Shown here: positions 48,899 through 58,626 of the stretch, one piece after another | Position numbering within the stretch: the stretch's first letter is position 1 | Layout of the letters: each line of letters opens with the position of its first letter | Source of the DNA: an uncultured Clostridia bacterium | GTDB taxonomy: Bacteria; Bacillota; Clostridia; Oscillospirales; CAG-272 | Direction of reading: 5' to 3' | Length of the DNA stretch: 64,000 nt | Assembly (NCBI GenBank): GCA_904501985.1 | Contig: CAJGCT010000003.1 | Location: 8,124-72,123, forward strand | Notes under the pieces: model-generated | Database searches by the model: none | Seen by the model: only the letters and a program-made list of their open reading frames with translations | Told to the model about the DNA's origin: nothing | Made by a program: the position numbers and the translations under genes

Positions 48899-50000
48899 AG
48901 TAAGTATATTAAAAAGATACTGTCCGCGCTTTAGCTTAGTTTTCTTTGCTGTGGCGATTTTTGCCGGCGGGGTACACATAATAAGCGAGAAATCGGCGTT
49001 TTTTTCCGATTTTGTAAACAGATATGTAAGCTCGGTCATACGCGGTATTTTCGCTGTTATTACAAGTATATTTGCGATCTCTTTGGCGGAAACGCTCATC
49101 CTTTTTATTCCCGTGCTGTTTGCGATAACGCTTGTGTTCTGTGTTAAATCGGTAAATCGAAGCACCCGTGCAGGAGTTCGGTATGTGGTGGGACTTTCGT
49201 CGGTGCTGTCACTGCTTTATACACTTTTCGTGTTTTCTTCCGCTGTGGCATATAACGGAACGCCGCTTGGAGATAAGCTGGAGCTTACTCAAAATCCTGT
49301 CAGTGCAGAGGAGCTTTATGATACCGCTGTATATATGGCAGAGAAGATAGACGAGGAGCTTGAGTTTGTAAATTACACTTACGGCGGAAGCTCGGTCATG
49401 CCATATTCGGTTAAGGAAATGAACAGACTTTTGCTTACGGCATATGACCGCGCTTCGGATGAATACCGCTTTATCCCACGGCTTACGTCACGCATTAAGC
49501 CAATCGCTCTCTCCGGGCCTATGACCTATACCCACATTTCGGGAATGTATACCTACTATACCGGGGAAGCCAATATAAACGTGAATTTCCCCGATTACAA
49601 TCTGCCGTTTACCGCGGCACATGAGCTTGCCCATCAGCGAGGCATCATGCCCGAAAATGAAGCCAATTTTATGGCATTCCTCGTCTGCACCATGTCGGAT
49701 GACCCGTATATACGCTACAGTGCGTACATGAATATGTACGAATATCTAAGCTCAGCACTGTATACGGCAGACATAGAACTGTTTTCCGAGCTTTATTCGT
49801 CTCTTGATGTGAGAATGAAGCGGGAAATGCGTGCATACAATGAATTTTTTGAAAAATATCGCGATAATACAGCCGCCGATGTCAGCAGTGCTCTGAATGA
49901 CTCTTACCTTAAGTCTCAGGGGCAGTCTGCCGGCGAAAAAAGCTATGGCATGGTAGTTGACCTTGCCGTGGCGTATGTTGATTCGATCTTGGAAGATTAA
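48891..50000 (+). CDS. DUF3810-type membrane protein with zinc-protease motif
   Basis: 369 residues from the GTG at 48891 (GAGGGG 10 bases upstream; a TTG at 48873 is the alternative). Three hydrophobic segments fall in the first ~130 residues. The outer part carries HELAHQRGI with a downstream Glu (NEANFMAF), a zincin-like HExxH plus E arrangement. This matches the DUF3810 family, whose substrates are unknown. The start overlaps the RluA-type gene by 8 bases, and a deacetylase gene follows 17 bases later. Confidence 0.8.
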   Translation: MIRVSILKRYCPRFSLVFFAVAIFAGGVHIISEKSAFFSDFVNRYVSSVIRGIFAVITSIFAISLAETLILFIPVLFAITLVFCVKSVNRSTRAGVRYVVGLSSVLSLLYTLFVFSSAVAYNGTPLGDKLELTQNPVSAEELYDTAVYMAEKIDEELEFVNYTYGGSSVMPYSVKEMNRLLLTAYDRASDEYRFIPRLTSRIKPIALSGPMTYTHISGMYTYYTGEANINVNFPDYNLPFTAAHELAHQRGIMPENEANFMAFLVCTMSDDPYIRYSAYMNMYEYLSSALYTADIELFSELYSSLDVRMKREMRAYNEFFEKYRDNTAADVSSALNDSYLKSQGQSAGEKSYGMVVDLAVAYVDSILED

Positions 50001-50017
50001 AAGAAAGGAGGGGGCGC

Positions 50018-51199
50018 ATGAAGAGAAAGCTTGCAGGAGCTTTAAGCGTTATTATATGCATTGCTGTCGTATTTTCGGTGATAGCGGCAGTGCGCACGGA
50101 GATTTCCGGTAAATCATCGTCCATAATATGCTATTATAACGACCGGGCATGGTCCCTTTCCGGAAGTTACCCCGTAGAGGTAAATACAAGCGGTGTGTAC
50201 TATGTACCGCTGACGCTGTTTGTACAGCTTCCGGATGTGACGGTGCGTATAAATGAAACGCTTCAGACATTTATAATAACTCACGGGGATTTGTATCTTT
50301 CATTTGATACTGTAAGCGATTTTGCGGCAAATCAGGATAAGATACGCACTCCCATAGCCACCTATGAGCGTCACGGAGAGCGGTATGTTCCTGTAGAGAT
50401 CGTCTGTGCATACCTTGAACTTGGGTTTGAAAAGGTAATAAGTCCTGCCACCGGTGCCGCGGCTATACGTATCACGGACGGTAATCAGGAGTATTCGTTC
50501 AGCACACTTCTGCGGCGTAAGCACCCCGGATTCTATCCAACCGATACTACAGCACCTCCGGATACAGAGCCTGTAACGCCCCCCATAACCGTTACGCCCA
50601 CTCTTACAGAACGTGTGGTTTATATTACCGTTGAAGATTCGCCCGGAGAATATACAGATAAAATATTGGATGTGCTTGATGAGTACGGTTACGATGCCAC
50701 ATTTTTCGTCATTGGAAGCAAGGCAGAGGCGAGGATCGAGACCTTGTCGCGAATAGCCGCAGGCGGACACGCCATAGCACTTCACACAATGGAGCATGAT
50801 GCATCGCTTCTCACAAGTGCGGATGACATACTTTCAGATATCGAAGCCGAAAATGAGCTTCTTTCAAAAATCATAAAGCAAAAATCACGCATATGGCGTG
50901 CTCCCGACGGAGGAGACAAGCTTCCGGCGCTTGATAGTGATGCGCGCAGAAAACTTTCGGCAGAGGGATATATAGTTTGGGATGCCAATGTGGAGATTCC
51001 TGCAAATTACGGTCCATACAGTGCCGCAAATGTGCTGATAAACGGTATACGAAAAAACGAGATTTCGGTACTGAGATTTACGGAAAATGCCAACACTGCC
51101 GCGACGCTTAGAAGGGTGCTTGATTTTATCAAAAACAACAGCGATGCCTGCGAGGTGAGAGTTATCTCTCCGGCATTTGAAGAATACACGAAACCCTGA
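50018..51199 (+). CDS. Polysaccharide deacetylase (NodB-like) with stalk domain
   Basis: 393 residues. An N-terminal membrane anchor or signal (LAGALSVIICIAVVFSVIAAV) leads to a ~140-residue domain resembling the copper-amine-oxidase N-terminal/stalk type (YVPLTLFVQLPDVTV, RYVPVEIVCAYLELG). A Thr/Pro-rich linker (~174-197) and a NodB domain follow. The metal histidines are present (HTMEH: H256, H260), but the first motif is VEDSP instead of FDDGP, with Glu206 at the usual catalytic Asp. It would deacetylate peptidoglycan or another amino sugar polymer outside the cell. GGAGGGGG precedes the ATG. Confidence 0.85.
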   Translation: MKRKLAGALSVIICIAVVFSVIAAVRTEISGKSSSIICYYNDRAWSLSGSYPVEVNTSGVYYVPLTLFVQLPDVTVRINETLQTFIITHGDLYLSFDTVSDFAANQDKIRTPIATYERHGERYVPVEIVCAYLELGFEKVISPATGAAAIRITDGNQEYSFSTLLRRKHPGFYPTDTTAPPDTEPVTPPITVTPTLTERVVYITVEDSPGEYTDKILDVLDEYGYDATFFVIGSKAEARIETLSRIAAGGHAIALHTMEHDASLLTSADDILSDIEAENELLSKIIKQKSRIWRAPDGGDKLPALDSDARRKLSAEGYIVWDANVEIPANYGPYSAANVLINGIRKNEISVLRFTENANTAATLRRVLDFIKNNSDACEVRVISPAFEEYTKP

Positions 51200-51236
51200 A
51201 TCACGAACTATAACTTTTAAAAGGAGGGTTACAAAA

Positions 51237-51950
51237 ATGCCCGAAACGACTCAGAAAAAAAAGGTCCTTGTGGTAGAGGATGAAAAAAATATTGCAATGA
51301 CGCTTGCATACAATCTCATGAAGGCAGGCTATGCCTATGATCTTGCCTTTGACGGCGAGGATGGACTTAAAAAGGCACTCACAGGCACATTTGATCTGAT
51401 ACTGCTTGACCTCATGCTTCCCAAGATGGATGGCTTTGAGGTGTGCCGCCGTGTGCGTGAGAAGCTGGCAACTCCCATTATTATTGCCACGGCTCGCGTT
51501 GAAGAGGTGGACAAGATAATGGGACTTGATATAGGTGCTGACGATTATGTAACAAAGCCGTTTTCGATGAACGAGCTGCTTGCGCGAATCAAGGCCAATA
51601 TCCGCCGCTCCTCAAACGAGGTTGTGCCTGCCGCCTCTGAGTCCGGCGAAGCTACACTGACTGTGCGCGGTCTTGTAATAGATACGGTAAAGTATCAGGT
51701 TACACGTGACGGTACGCCAATCGAGCTTACCAAGAAAGAATATGAACTGCTTACATTTATGGCAAAGAATCTCGGAACTGTGTATTCCCGTGAACAGCTC
51801 CTTTCGGAAGTGTGGGGATATGACGGATTCTTCGGCGACACCTCCAGCGTTGATGTTACTGTAAGCCGTCTGCGCGCCAAGCTTGAAGCGGATGCGGGAA
51901 AGCCCGAATATCTGTTTACCAAGCGCGGCATGGGGTATTATATAAAATAA
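51237..51950 (+). CDS. walR: WalR-like OmpR-family response regulator
   Basis: 237 residues from the ATG at 51237, with AAGGAGGG before it. The receiver domain has acidic pocket EDE, phospho-acceptor Asp in LILLDLMLPKMDG and KPFS. The C-terminal winged helix is LTKKEYELLTFMAKNLGTVYSREQLLSEVWG...SVDVTVSRLRAKLE. With walK, yycH and yycI following in order it is the essential cell-wall regulator WalR (YycF) rather than another OmpR member. Confidence 0.92.
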   Translation: MPETTQKKKVLVVEDEKNIAMTLAYNLMKAGYAYDLAFDGEDGLKKALTGTFDLILLDLMLPKMDGFEVCRRVREKLATPIIIATARVEEVDKIMGLDIGADDYVTKPFSMNELLARIKANIRRSSNEVVPAASESGEATLTVRGLVIDTVKYQVTRDGTPIELTKKEYELLTFMAKNLGTVYSREQLLSEVWGYDGFFGDTSSVDVTVSRLRAKLEADAGKPEYLFTKRGMGYYIK

Positions 51951-51953
51951 GCT

Positions 51954-53762
51954 ATGTATAACAGTCTGTATTTTAAAATCATACTTATTCTCGTTATCTT
52001 CATGATAACGGTAATGTGCGTTATCGGTACTGTCCTTATCAATAACGTAAACAGCTTCTACATAGACGAGTTTACCGATCAGATGGCGCAGAATCTTTCA
52101 GAGGACAGTCCGCTTGCGGAAGAGCTTCAAGGTGCCCTTAAGACGGACGACTTTGCCATAGAGCAACTGAAAATACTCAACAGTTACCGCGGCGTTTTGG
52201 GTATCGACGATTACCGTAATTTCTATATTCTTGATGCCGACGGTGTGTTTCTTGAAGGATCGGATTCCGAACTTGGAAAAAGTCTGCAAAAAACTGCAAA
52301 TCTGATCGCCGCCATGCGCGGAAAGCCGGACAACTCTCAGCCGCTTGGCGCGGATTTTGCCGACTATGCGATTAAGCTTGCAGACAACGAAAACGAGTGC
52401 ATTATATATGTCAGAGATTCAATGGAGGAAATGCAGCAGTTTACATGGATACTGTTTTCCATCATTCTCCAGGCACTCATGTTCGGTCTGATATTTGCCA
52501 TCATTTTGGCATTCTTCCTTTCAAAAGCTATTACATCACCCATACAGAGTCTCACACGCGGCGCGAAGCTTATTGCGGCGGGTGAATTTTCACATGAGCT
52601 TGATATTCACGCAAACGATGAGATCGGAAAGCTTACCGACACGTTCAATTACATGAAAAAAACACTCAAGAACACTCTTGAGGAGGTGTCAGGTGAGCAT
52701 CAGAAGCTTGAAACGCTGTTTACCTATCTTCACGACGGTGTTATTGCCTTTACAGATGACGGAAAGGTGATGCACATAAATCAGACCCTTAAGGATCTTC
52801 TTGGCTCAAATTACAGCGACGATTTTAATTTCACAAGATTTATTGAGCTTCTGAACATTGAATACGATCCCGCCGACAGCGTGCAGTCAGCTGATAAAAA
52901 GGACGGCGTTGAGGGGGACGGCTATAACGTCAGCGACGTTATGTTTGACGGAAAGGTGCTTGATGTAAACTTCGGTGACATCAGCTATGTGGCAGATAAT
53001 ACATCTCATCGCGGTGTGCTTGCGGTAATCCATAACGAAACCGGAAGATATGAGCTTGACAAGTCAAGGCGCGAGTTTGTAGCAAATGTTTCTCACGAGA
53101 TGAGAACGCCCCTTACAAGTATCAAGGGTGCCTGCGAAACTATTCTTTCCGACCCGGATATGGCACCTGACATGGAAGATTTCTTCCTTCACATGGCAGT
53201 GGATGAGTGTGACCGAATGACCAGAATAGTATCTGATCTTCTGGTGCTGTCAAGGCTTGACAACAAGCGCACACAGTGGACAATCGAAAGCTTTGATCCT
53301 GACAAGATACTCACACATATATGTGAGGTTATGCGTGTGGATGCGGAGGCGCATTCACATGAGCTTCGTTATGCTTCAAACGGAACACTACCCATGATCT
53401 CTGCCGATAAGGAGCGCATTGAGCAGGTTCTTATAAACATTGTATCAAACGCTATTAAGTATACTCCCGACGGAGGAACTATTACGGTAAGGGCCGCGGC
53501 AGTCGCACAAGGACTTGAAATACGGGTAAGGGATACAGGTATCGGCATACCGAGCGAAGATCTGCCGCATCTGTTTGAGCGTTTTTACCGTGTGGAAAAA
53601 TCCCGTACCAGCGAGAGAGGCGGCACAGGTCTCGGTCTTGCTATAGCAAAAGAGATCGTGGAGGCTCATGGGGGAACGATCTCGGTAGAGAGTGAACCCG
53701 GAAAGGGTACGGAAATATCACTGCTTTTGCCACTTGAAACTAAGCTTGAATCGGTGGAATGA
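51954..53762 (+). CDS. walK: WalK-like sensor histidine kinase
   Basis: 602 residues. Two membrane helices (about 7-27 and 160-185) bracket an extracellular sensor domain. HAMP (~185-235), PAS (~245-350), HisKA with SHEMRTPLTS (phospho-His) and HATPase with N box (NAIKYTPDG), RDTGIGI and GGTGLGLAI follow. It phosphorylates WalR in response to envelope state. Only 3 bases separate it from walR. No clear Shine-Dalgarno is visible, which fits coupled translation. Confidence 0.93.
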   Translation: MYNSLYFKIILILVIFMITVMCVIGTVLINNVNSFYIDEFTDQMAQNLSEDSPLAEELQGALKTDDFAIEQLKILNSYRGVLGIDDYRNFYILDADGVFLEGSDSELGKSLQKTANLIAAMRGKPDNSQPLGADFADYAIKLADNENECIIYVRDSMEEMQQFTWILFSIILQALMFGLIFAIILAFFLSKAITSPIQSLTRGAKLIAAGEFSHELDIHANDEIGKLTDTFNYMKKTLKNTLEEVSGEHQKLETLFTYLHDGVIAFTDDGKVMHINQTLKDLLGSNYSDDFNFTRFIELLNIEYDPADSVQSADKKDGVEGDGYNVSDVMFDGKVLDVNFGDISYVADNTSHRGVLAVIHNETGRYELDKSRREFVANVSHEMRTPLTSIKGACETILSDPDMAPDMEDFFLHMAVDECDRMTRIVSDLLVLSRLDNKRTQWTIESFDPDKILTHICEVMRVDAEAHSHELRYASNGTLPMISADKERIEQVLINIVSNAIKYTPDGGTITVRAAAVAQGLEIRVRDTGIGIPSEDLPHLFERFYRVEKSRTSERGGTGLGLAIAKEIVEAHGGTISVESEPGKGTEISLLLPLETKLESVE

Positions 53763-53836
53763 GTCTGAAAATGGACTTTAGCACGGATGCTTGCAATGCA
53801 AATTTCCCACACCCCGCAGAAAGGAGCGGCACAGTT

Positions 53837-55261
53837 ATGAATAAAACTGCAAAACGGCGTTTTTCAGGTGCTTTTGAGATATTTAAGACCATTCTGCTTG
53901 TCTTGCTTGTTATCTCACTTATAGTCCTTGTGGTTGTATATATACGCGGCATGAAGGTGTATGAAAACACGGTCATGAAGAAAAAACAGAACGAGAGCTT
54001 TGATAAGCTCTGGAGCGTGCAAAGCGGAATTCAGCCGGAGGGAATCAACAGCGATCATCTGCTGCCCGAATTTGTTGGTTACAAGCAGTCTACTTTTATG
54101 TCTCCCAGGGGATGTGTGGGTGATGCCGATTCGGTGGCTGAGCTGTATGAGTTAGTCAAGCCCTGTATTATTGAACTTTTCGGCAGTGAAGCGGTTTGCC
54201 GCGATCTTAGTATCGACAACGGAGCGGATGCCTTTGAACGGGCGAAAAAAAGCGATGAATTTATATATATCAGATATCATGTTCCTGTGCTGTACCAGCT
54301 AATATATGCTTTTGCGGCGGATACACTTACCGTCTCGGAATCAGATGTGGCTGTGGGCGGCGACGGGAATATAAGTGCGTATGTGAGTGAGCTTATAATT
54401 GTTCCCGATAAGGATTTTGCCGCACATCGCTTTGTTGCCTATGCAAGTGACGGAGCCGGGAGATATTTTGAATTCCGACCGGCACAGCATATCGTTACAT
54501 CCGGTTTCTATATTTCTAAATTGGCGGACGGTGCACAGAATATCGAAGCATACGGATTTGATTTTATAGACGGTACTAACATTGCCGTCGCGGATGCCGA
54601 AATTGAGTGCTCCGTGATTTCAAAAAGCACATCCGATTATTCGGAGCAGGCTGACAGAAATGCGCTTCTCCGTTTATTTAAATACAATCCGGACAAGCTG
54701 GATTGGTACACAGACGGCGAGGTTGATGTTTACATTGATTCCCACAGTCAGCTCAGAATAGGCGACGGAAGCATATCATTCTCAACCTCGGACTCCCTTG
54801 AGGATTCAGGTGGGACAATGCGCGGAATCGAAATAGAAACGCTTCTCGGATATACTGGGGACGGTGCTCCCAGCCTTTTTGATAAGCTTAGTGCTGTAGA
54901 TAACCTTGTGGGCAGACTTGGTGATATATCACCTTCGCTCGTCGGTGGGGCGGCAACTCCGTGCCTTGGCGATGTGTATGCAGATAAATCGCTCCTTACA
55001 GTGGAATACTTTCTTACCCATAACAACATTCGTATCGGTACAGAGCCATATCTTCGGGCTGTTATTACAGAGAATACAATATCTGAAATCGAACTTATGC
55101 CGGTTTCTGTTACGGGGACTGAAGAAACAGTGCTTGTACCAAAGCCGATGTACATTGTCCGCAAGCTTGATGTGCTTGGCAAACTTCCGGAAGGCGCCAT
55201 AAAGGCAGTGAGTCTCAATTATACGGACGGCAATGCCGAGTGGACGGTTTCTGCAAAATAG
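53837..55261 (+). CDS. yycH: YycH-like regulator of WalK
   Basis: 474 residues from the ATG at 53837 (AAAGGAG 53820-53826); the frame from 53759 would overlap walK. A single N-terminal membrane helix (IFKTILLVLLVISLIVLVVVYI) is followed by a long extracytoplasmic part with the mixed alpha/beta character of YycH. The sequence identity is too low to see clear motifs, so the call leans on order and topology. In relatives YycH and YycI contact WalK in the membrane and tune it. Confidence 0.78.
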   Translation: MNKTAKRRFSGAFEIFKTILLVLLVISLIVLVVVYIRGMKVYENTVMKKKQNESFDKLWSVQSGIQPEGINSDHLLPEFVGYKQSTFMSPRGCVGDADSVAELYELVKPCIIELFGSEAVCRDLSIDNGADAFERAKKSDEFIYIRYHVPVLYQLIYAFAADTLTVSESDVAVGGDGNISAYVSELIIVPDKDFAAHRFVAYASDGAGRYFEFRPAQHIVTSGFYISKLADGAQNIEAYGFDFIDGTNIAVADAEIECSVISKSTSDYSEQADRNALLRLFKYNPDKLDWYTDGEVDVYIDSHSQLRIGDGSISFSTSDSLEDSGGTMRGIEIETLLGYTGDGAPSLFDKLSAVDNLVGRLGDISPSLVGGAATPCLGDVYADKSLLTVEYFLTHNNIRIGTEPYLRAVITENTISEIELMPVSVTGTEETVLVPKPMYIVRKLDVLGKLPEGAIKAVSLNYTDGNAEWTVSAK

Positions 55262-55282
55262 TAAAATGGGAGGCGGAACTAT

Positions 55283-56287
55283 ATGAATTGGTCAGCGGTC
55301 AAAAATTTGCTTATTGGCATACTTGTGGCGGCAAATCTGTTTCTTGTGTTTAATATAGCCCGCCAGGACCGTGCGCGTGGGTATATAGATGATGACGAGG
55401 TGTTGGGTGCAGTGGAACTTCTTGCCGAGCGCGGTCTTGAGGTGCCGCCTGAGTGCATCCCGAGAGAAAAATTCAAAGCACCCGTTTATGAGAGCCTGTA
55501 CAGTGACGAATACTATACCAAGGCGGCGGAAGCACTGAGTGCTTCGCCGCGTGAAGTGTTGCTTTCGCTTCCAAACGGCGGATTCAGCATAACATCACAA
55601 AACGGTGCGGTTACGGAATTTGATGCAGAATTCGGCTTCACTTATTCGAAATATAACAATTTCGATGTGGTCGCATATAATGAGATTACAGCCGAAAATT
55701 TTGCTTCGGAAGCGGTGCTTTGGGATGATGTGACCTCATCCAGACTTATCACAATGGAAAAACGCGCGGAGGAATTCCTCGGACTGTGTACGGGAGACAG
55801 CGGTGTTCTCGCGGCTGTTGTTACAGACAGCTATTTTGATTCCGAGCGCGGATTTACTTATCTTTTGGCACGTCAGGTGCTTGGCGGATATACGATCTAT
55901 TCTCACTATGCGGTTTGCGTTTTTGAAAATGATGAGCTTATATATGCAGGCGGCAGATGGTATTTTGCGCCTATTGACGAAGACTATCAAACCGAGCTTG
56001 TTGACCAGGTAAACATACTTTTTTCGGACCTTTCCGAGCTTAATGCCGGCTCTGCACAGGGATTCGCTTTATCTGAAGAGACACCTCACGACACGGAGAT
56101 GCCTTCAGATGCTTTTCCGGGTGATGCGGTGCTTTCGGCTGTCAGAAATATGCAGGCGGTTTATGCTATATATTGGAATGCCGACAAATCTGCCATTTAT
56201 TTTATTCCGGCATGGCAAATTGACCACTCTGACGGCATGACCCTTGTCTACAACGCTACAAATAGCACCATATATGCGAGAAAATAA
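55283..56287 (+). CDS. yycI: YycI-like regulator of WalK
   Basis: 334 residues. MNWSAVKNLLIGILVAANLFLVF matches the typical YycI opening (a WxxxKxxxI...LNLFL membrane helix). The outside domain includes YLLARQVLGGYTIYSHYAVCVFENDELIYAGGRWYF, and the end AWQIDHSDGMTLVYNATNSTIYA resembles the YycI fold. It is the fourth gene of walR-walK-yycH-yycI, 21 bases after yycH. Confidence 0.85.
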   Translation: MNWSAVKNLLIGILVAANLFLVFNIARQDRARGYIDDDEVLGAVELLAERGLEVPPECIPREKFKAPVYESLYSDEYYTKAAEALSASPREVLLSLPNGGFSITSQNGAVTEFDAEFGFTYSKYNNFDVVAYNEITAENFASEAVLWDDVTSSRLITMEKRAEEFLGLCTGDSGVLAAVVTDSYFDSERGFTYLLARQVLGGYTIYSHYAVCVFENDELIYAGGRWYFAPIDEDYQTELVDQVNILFSDLSELNAGSAQGFALSEETPHDTEMPSDAFPGDAVLSAVRNMQAVYAIYWNADKSAIYFIPAWQIDHSDGMTLVYNATNSTIYARK

Positions 56288-56326
56288 TAAATCTTCTGTT
56301 TAAATGTAAAAAAACTGTTAACACAC

Positions 56327-56382
56327 TTCCATTTTCAATATAAAAGTGTTATAATATATTAAAGATAAGCTTTAATATATTA
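56327..56382 (+). promoter_or_regulatory. murA promoter region with 13-bp inverted repeat
   Basis: TTCCAT (56327-56332), 17 bases, TATAAT (56350-56355). A perfect 13-bp inverted repeat, TAATATATTAAAG (56352-56364) and CTTTAATATATTA (56370-56382), starts inside the -10. The leader then has a second stem near 56428-56452. No ORF is supported in 56288-56515. Confidence 0.5.
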
Positions 56383-56515
56383 ATAAAGTGTTAATTGCTT
56401 TAGATTTTATATTTGATATACCACTGTGGCATGACCTCGGCGGGTCAATGCCTATTATATATGGCGCGCCGCTATGCTTCGCGCATTATTTTACGCCGGG
56501 AAACGAGACGAAGAT

Positions 56516-57802
56516 ATGGAAAAAATAATAGTTAACGGCGGCAGACCGTTAGTCGGCTCAGTTGAAGTCAGCGGATCCAAAAATGCCGCTATCCCGATAA
56601 TACTCGCGACCCTTGCGGTAGACGATGTGTGTGTTATCGAGAATGTTCCTTCCATTAGCGATATAAGTCTGTCCCTTGAAATCCTCGCAGCTATGGGATG
56701 TCGTATAAGGATGCTTTCGAGAAACACCGTTGAGGTGGATTCCCGTGGAGCAAAGGGCGGCATATCCCCTTACGAGCTTGTCCGCAAGATGCGCGGCTCA
56801 TACTATCTTGTGGGCGCAGAGCTTGGACGCTGGGGCAAAGCGTACGTGGGTCTGCCCGGCGGATGCGATTTCGGTGTACGCCCCATCGACCAGCACATAA
56901 AGGGCTTCAAGGCTCTGGGTGCACAGATAAATGTTGAAAGCGGTTATATTGATGCCAAGGCGGATACGCTTCAGGGCACATCTATATATTTTGACGTAGA
57001 GACAGTCGGCGGTACTATCAACGTAATGATCGCCGCGGCTCGTGCCAAGGGCACTACCATTATTGAGAATGCCGCAAGAGAGCCTCATGTGGTTGACCTT
57101 GCCAACTTCCTTAACACCTGCGGTGCAAAGATAACCGGTGCCGGTACTGACACCATAAAGATAAAGGGCGTTGACCATCTTTGCGGATGCACCTACGCCA
57201 TAATCCCCGATATGATCGAAGCCGGAACGTATATGTGTGCGGCGGCGGCAACGGGCGGACATCTGAAAGTGACCAACGTTATTCCCAAGCACATGGAATC
57301 TGTTTCCGCAAAGCTTGAGGAAATGGGCGTTAAGATTATTGAAAACGACGATTCCATTGAAGTCATCAGCACAGGTGTGCTTAACCGTGTTAATGTTAAG
57401 ACTGCTCCTTATCCCGGTTTCCCCACCGACATGAATCCTCAGTTCGGTGCACTGCTGTGCCTTGCAAACGGCGTGTCCTGCCTTACTGAGAGTATATTCA
57501 ACAACCGCTTCAGATATGTTGAAGAGCTGAAGCGTATGGGTGCTTCCATAAAGGTTGACGGTGCTACCGCTATAATTGAGGGCGGACAGTCCATGTCCGG
57601 TGCACCTGTAAAGGCGGTTGACCTGAGAGCCGGTGTTGCCATGATAATTGCCGGAATGGCAATCAAGGGACGCACCGAGATAGAGGATATCCACTATATC
57701 GAGCGCGGATATGACGATGTCGTCGGCAAGCTTCGTGCGGTAGGTGCGGACATAAAGAAGGTTATCGTACCCGATGCCGCGCAGTTTGAAAAAGCCAACT
57801 GA
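56516..57802 (+). CDS. murA: UDP-N-acetylglucosamine 1-carboxyvinyltransferase
   Basis: 428 residues from the ATG at 56516 (MEKIIVNGGRPLVGSVEVSGSKNAAIPI); the frame from 56474 is too long for the family. LKNA-type catalytic Lys is present in SGSKNAA, and the PEP-reactive cysteine in LPGGCDFGVRPIDQH. The enzyme makes UDP-GlcNAc-enolpyruvate, the first committed step of peptidoglycan. With Cys present it should be fosfomycin sensitive. No strong Shine-Dalgarno is visible. Confidence 0.95.
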   Translation: MEKIIVNGGRPLVGSVEVSGSKNAAIPIILATLAVDDVCVIENVPSISDISLSLEILAAMGCRIRMLSRNTVEVDSRGAKGGISPYELVRKMRGSYYLVGAELGRWGKAYVGLPGGCDFGVRPIDQHIKGFKALGAQINVESGYIDAKADTLQGTSIYFDVETVGGTINVMIAAARAKGTTIIENAAREPHVVDLANFLNTCGAKITGAGTDTIKIKGVDHLCGCTYAIIPDMIEAGTYMCAAAATGGHLKVTNVIPKHMESVSAKLEEMGVKIIENDDSIEVISTGVLNRVNVKTAPYPGFPTDMNPQFGALLCLANGVSCLTESIFNNRFRYVEELKRMGASIKVDGATAIIEGGQSMSGAPVKAVDLRAGVAMIIAGMAIKGRTEIEDIHYIERGYDDVVGKLRAVGADIKKVIVPDAAQFEKAN

Positions 57803-57831
57803 TAGGATTATCCGAATTTACTTTGACTATA

Positions 57832-57860
57832 AAAAGGGTGTACGCTGTGACACCCTTTTG
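57832..57860 (+). terminator. Terminator of murA
   Basis: Stem AAAAGGGTGT / ACACCCTTTT with an 8-base loop, 30 bases after the stop. Confidence 0.7.
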
Positions 57861-57870
57861 GTTTATTAAA

Positions 57871-58626
57871 ATGAAAATTACAAATGACGAAAAAATCATA
57901 GATATTAACGACGGACTGCGGCTTATTGAGAAAAAAGACGGTCTTACATTCGGCACGGACGCCTATCTTTTGAGTGCCTATGTGCGAGCACATACACGCG
58001 CTGTGGGTGTTGACCTCGGAAGCGGTACGGGCGTTATTCCGCTGCTTCTTCTTAATAAAGGAAAGCTTGCGAGGATGCACGCCATAGAGCTGCAGTCGGA
58101 TTTTGCCGAGCTTATCTGCCGCAACGCCGAGCTTAACGGTCTTACGGACAGGCTCACGGTGCACTGCGCCGATGTGCGCGATGTATCGGCAGAAACGGTG
58201 GGCGGTACGGCGGATATTGCGGTGTCAAATCCGCCATACATGAAAGTGACAGGCAAGGCTAACGAAAGTGAATACAAAAATATCGCCCGCCACGAGGTTG
58301 CAGGCGGAATAGGCGATTTTTGTGCCGCGGCGTACCGTGTGCTGAAGCATGGCGGACTTTTTTACACCGTGTGGCGGCCGGACAGGCTCAGCGAGCTTGT
58401 TTGCGCTCTTTCCGCGGCAAAGCTTGAGCCGAAGCGCATGACATTCGTGCACGCACGCTCGGAGCTTGCGCCATGTCTTGTGCTTTGCGAGGCGAAAAAA
58501 GGAGCGGCACCGGGGATGTATGTGACGCCGCCGCTTATAATGTACACGGACGGAAGCAATTACACCGATACACTTACAAAAATCTACGAAACGGGTGAAT
58601 TTGATGAGCCTTACAAAAGACCCTGA
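57871..58626 (+). CDS. TrmN6-like N6-adenine tRNA methyltransferase
   Basis: 251 residues from the ATG at 57871 (an upstream frame from 57823 lies in the murA terminator). DGLRLIEKKDGLTFGTDAYLLSAYV is the conserved YfiC/TrmN6 opening. The SAM site is VGVDLGSGTGVIPLLL and the catalytic motif IAVSNPPYM. The family methylates A37 of tRNA-Val. In Firmicutes the gene is often next to rsmI, as here, with a 23-base overlap. Confidence 0.87.
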   Translation: MKITNDEKIIDINDGLRLIEKKDGLTFGTDAYLLSAYVRAHTRAVGVDLGSGTGVIPLLLLNKGKLARMHAIELQSDFAELICRNAELNGLTDRLTVHCADVRDVSAETVGGTADIAVSNPPYMKVTGKANESEYKNIARHEVAGGIGDFCAAAYRVLKHGGLFYTVWRPDRLSELVCALSAAKLEPKRMTFVHARSELAPCLVLCEAKKGAAPGMYVTPPLIMYTDGSNYTDTLTKIYETGEFDEPYKRP

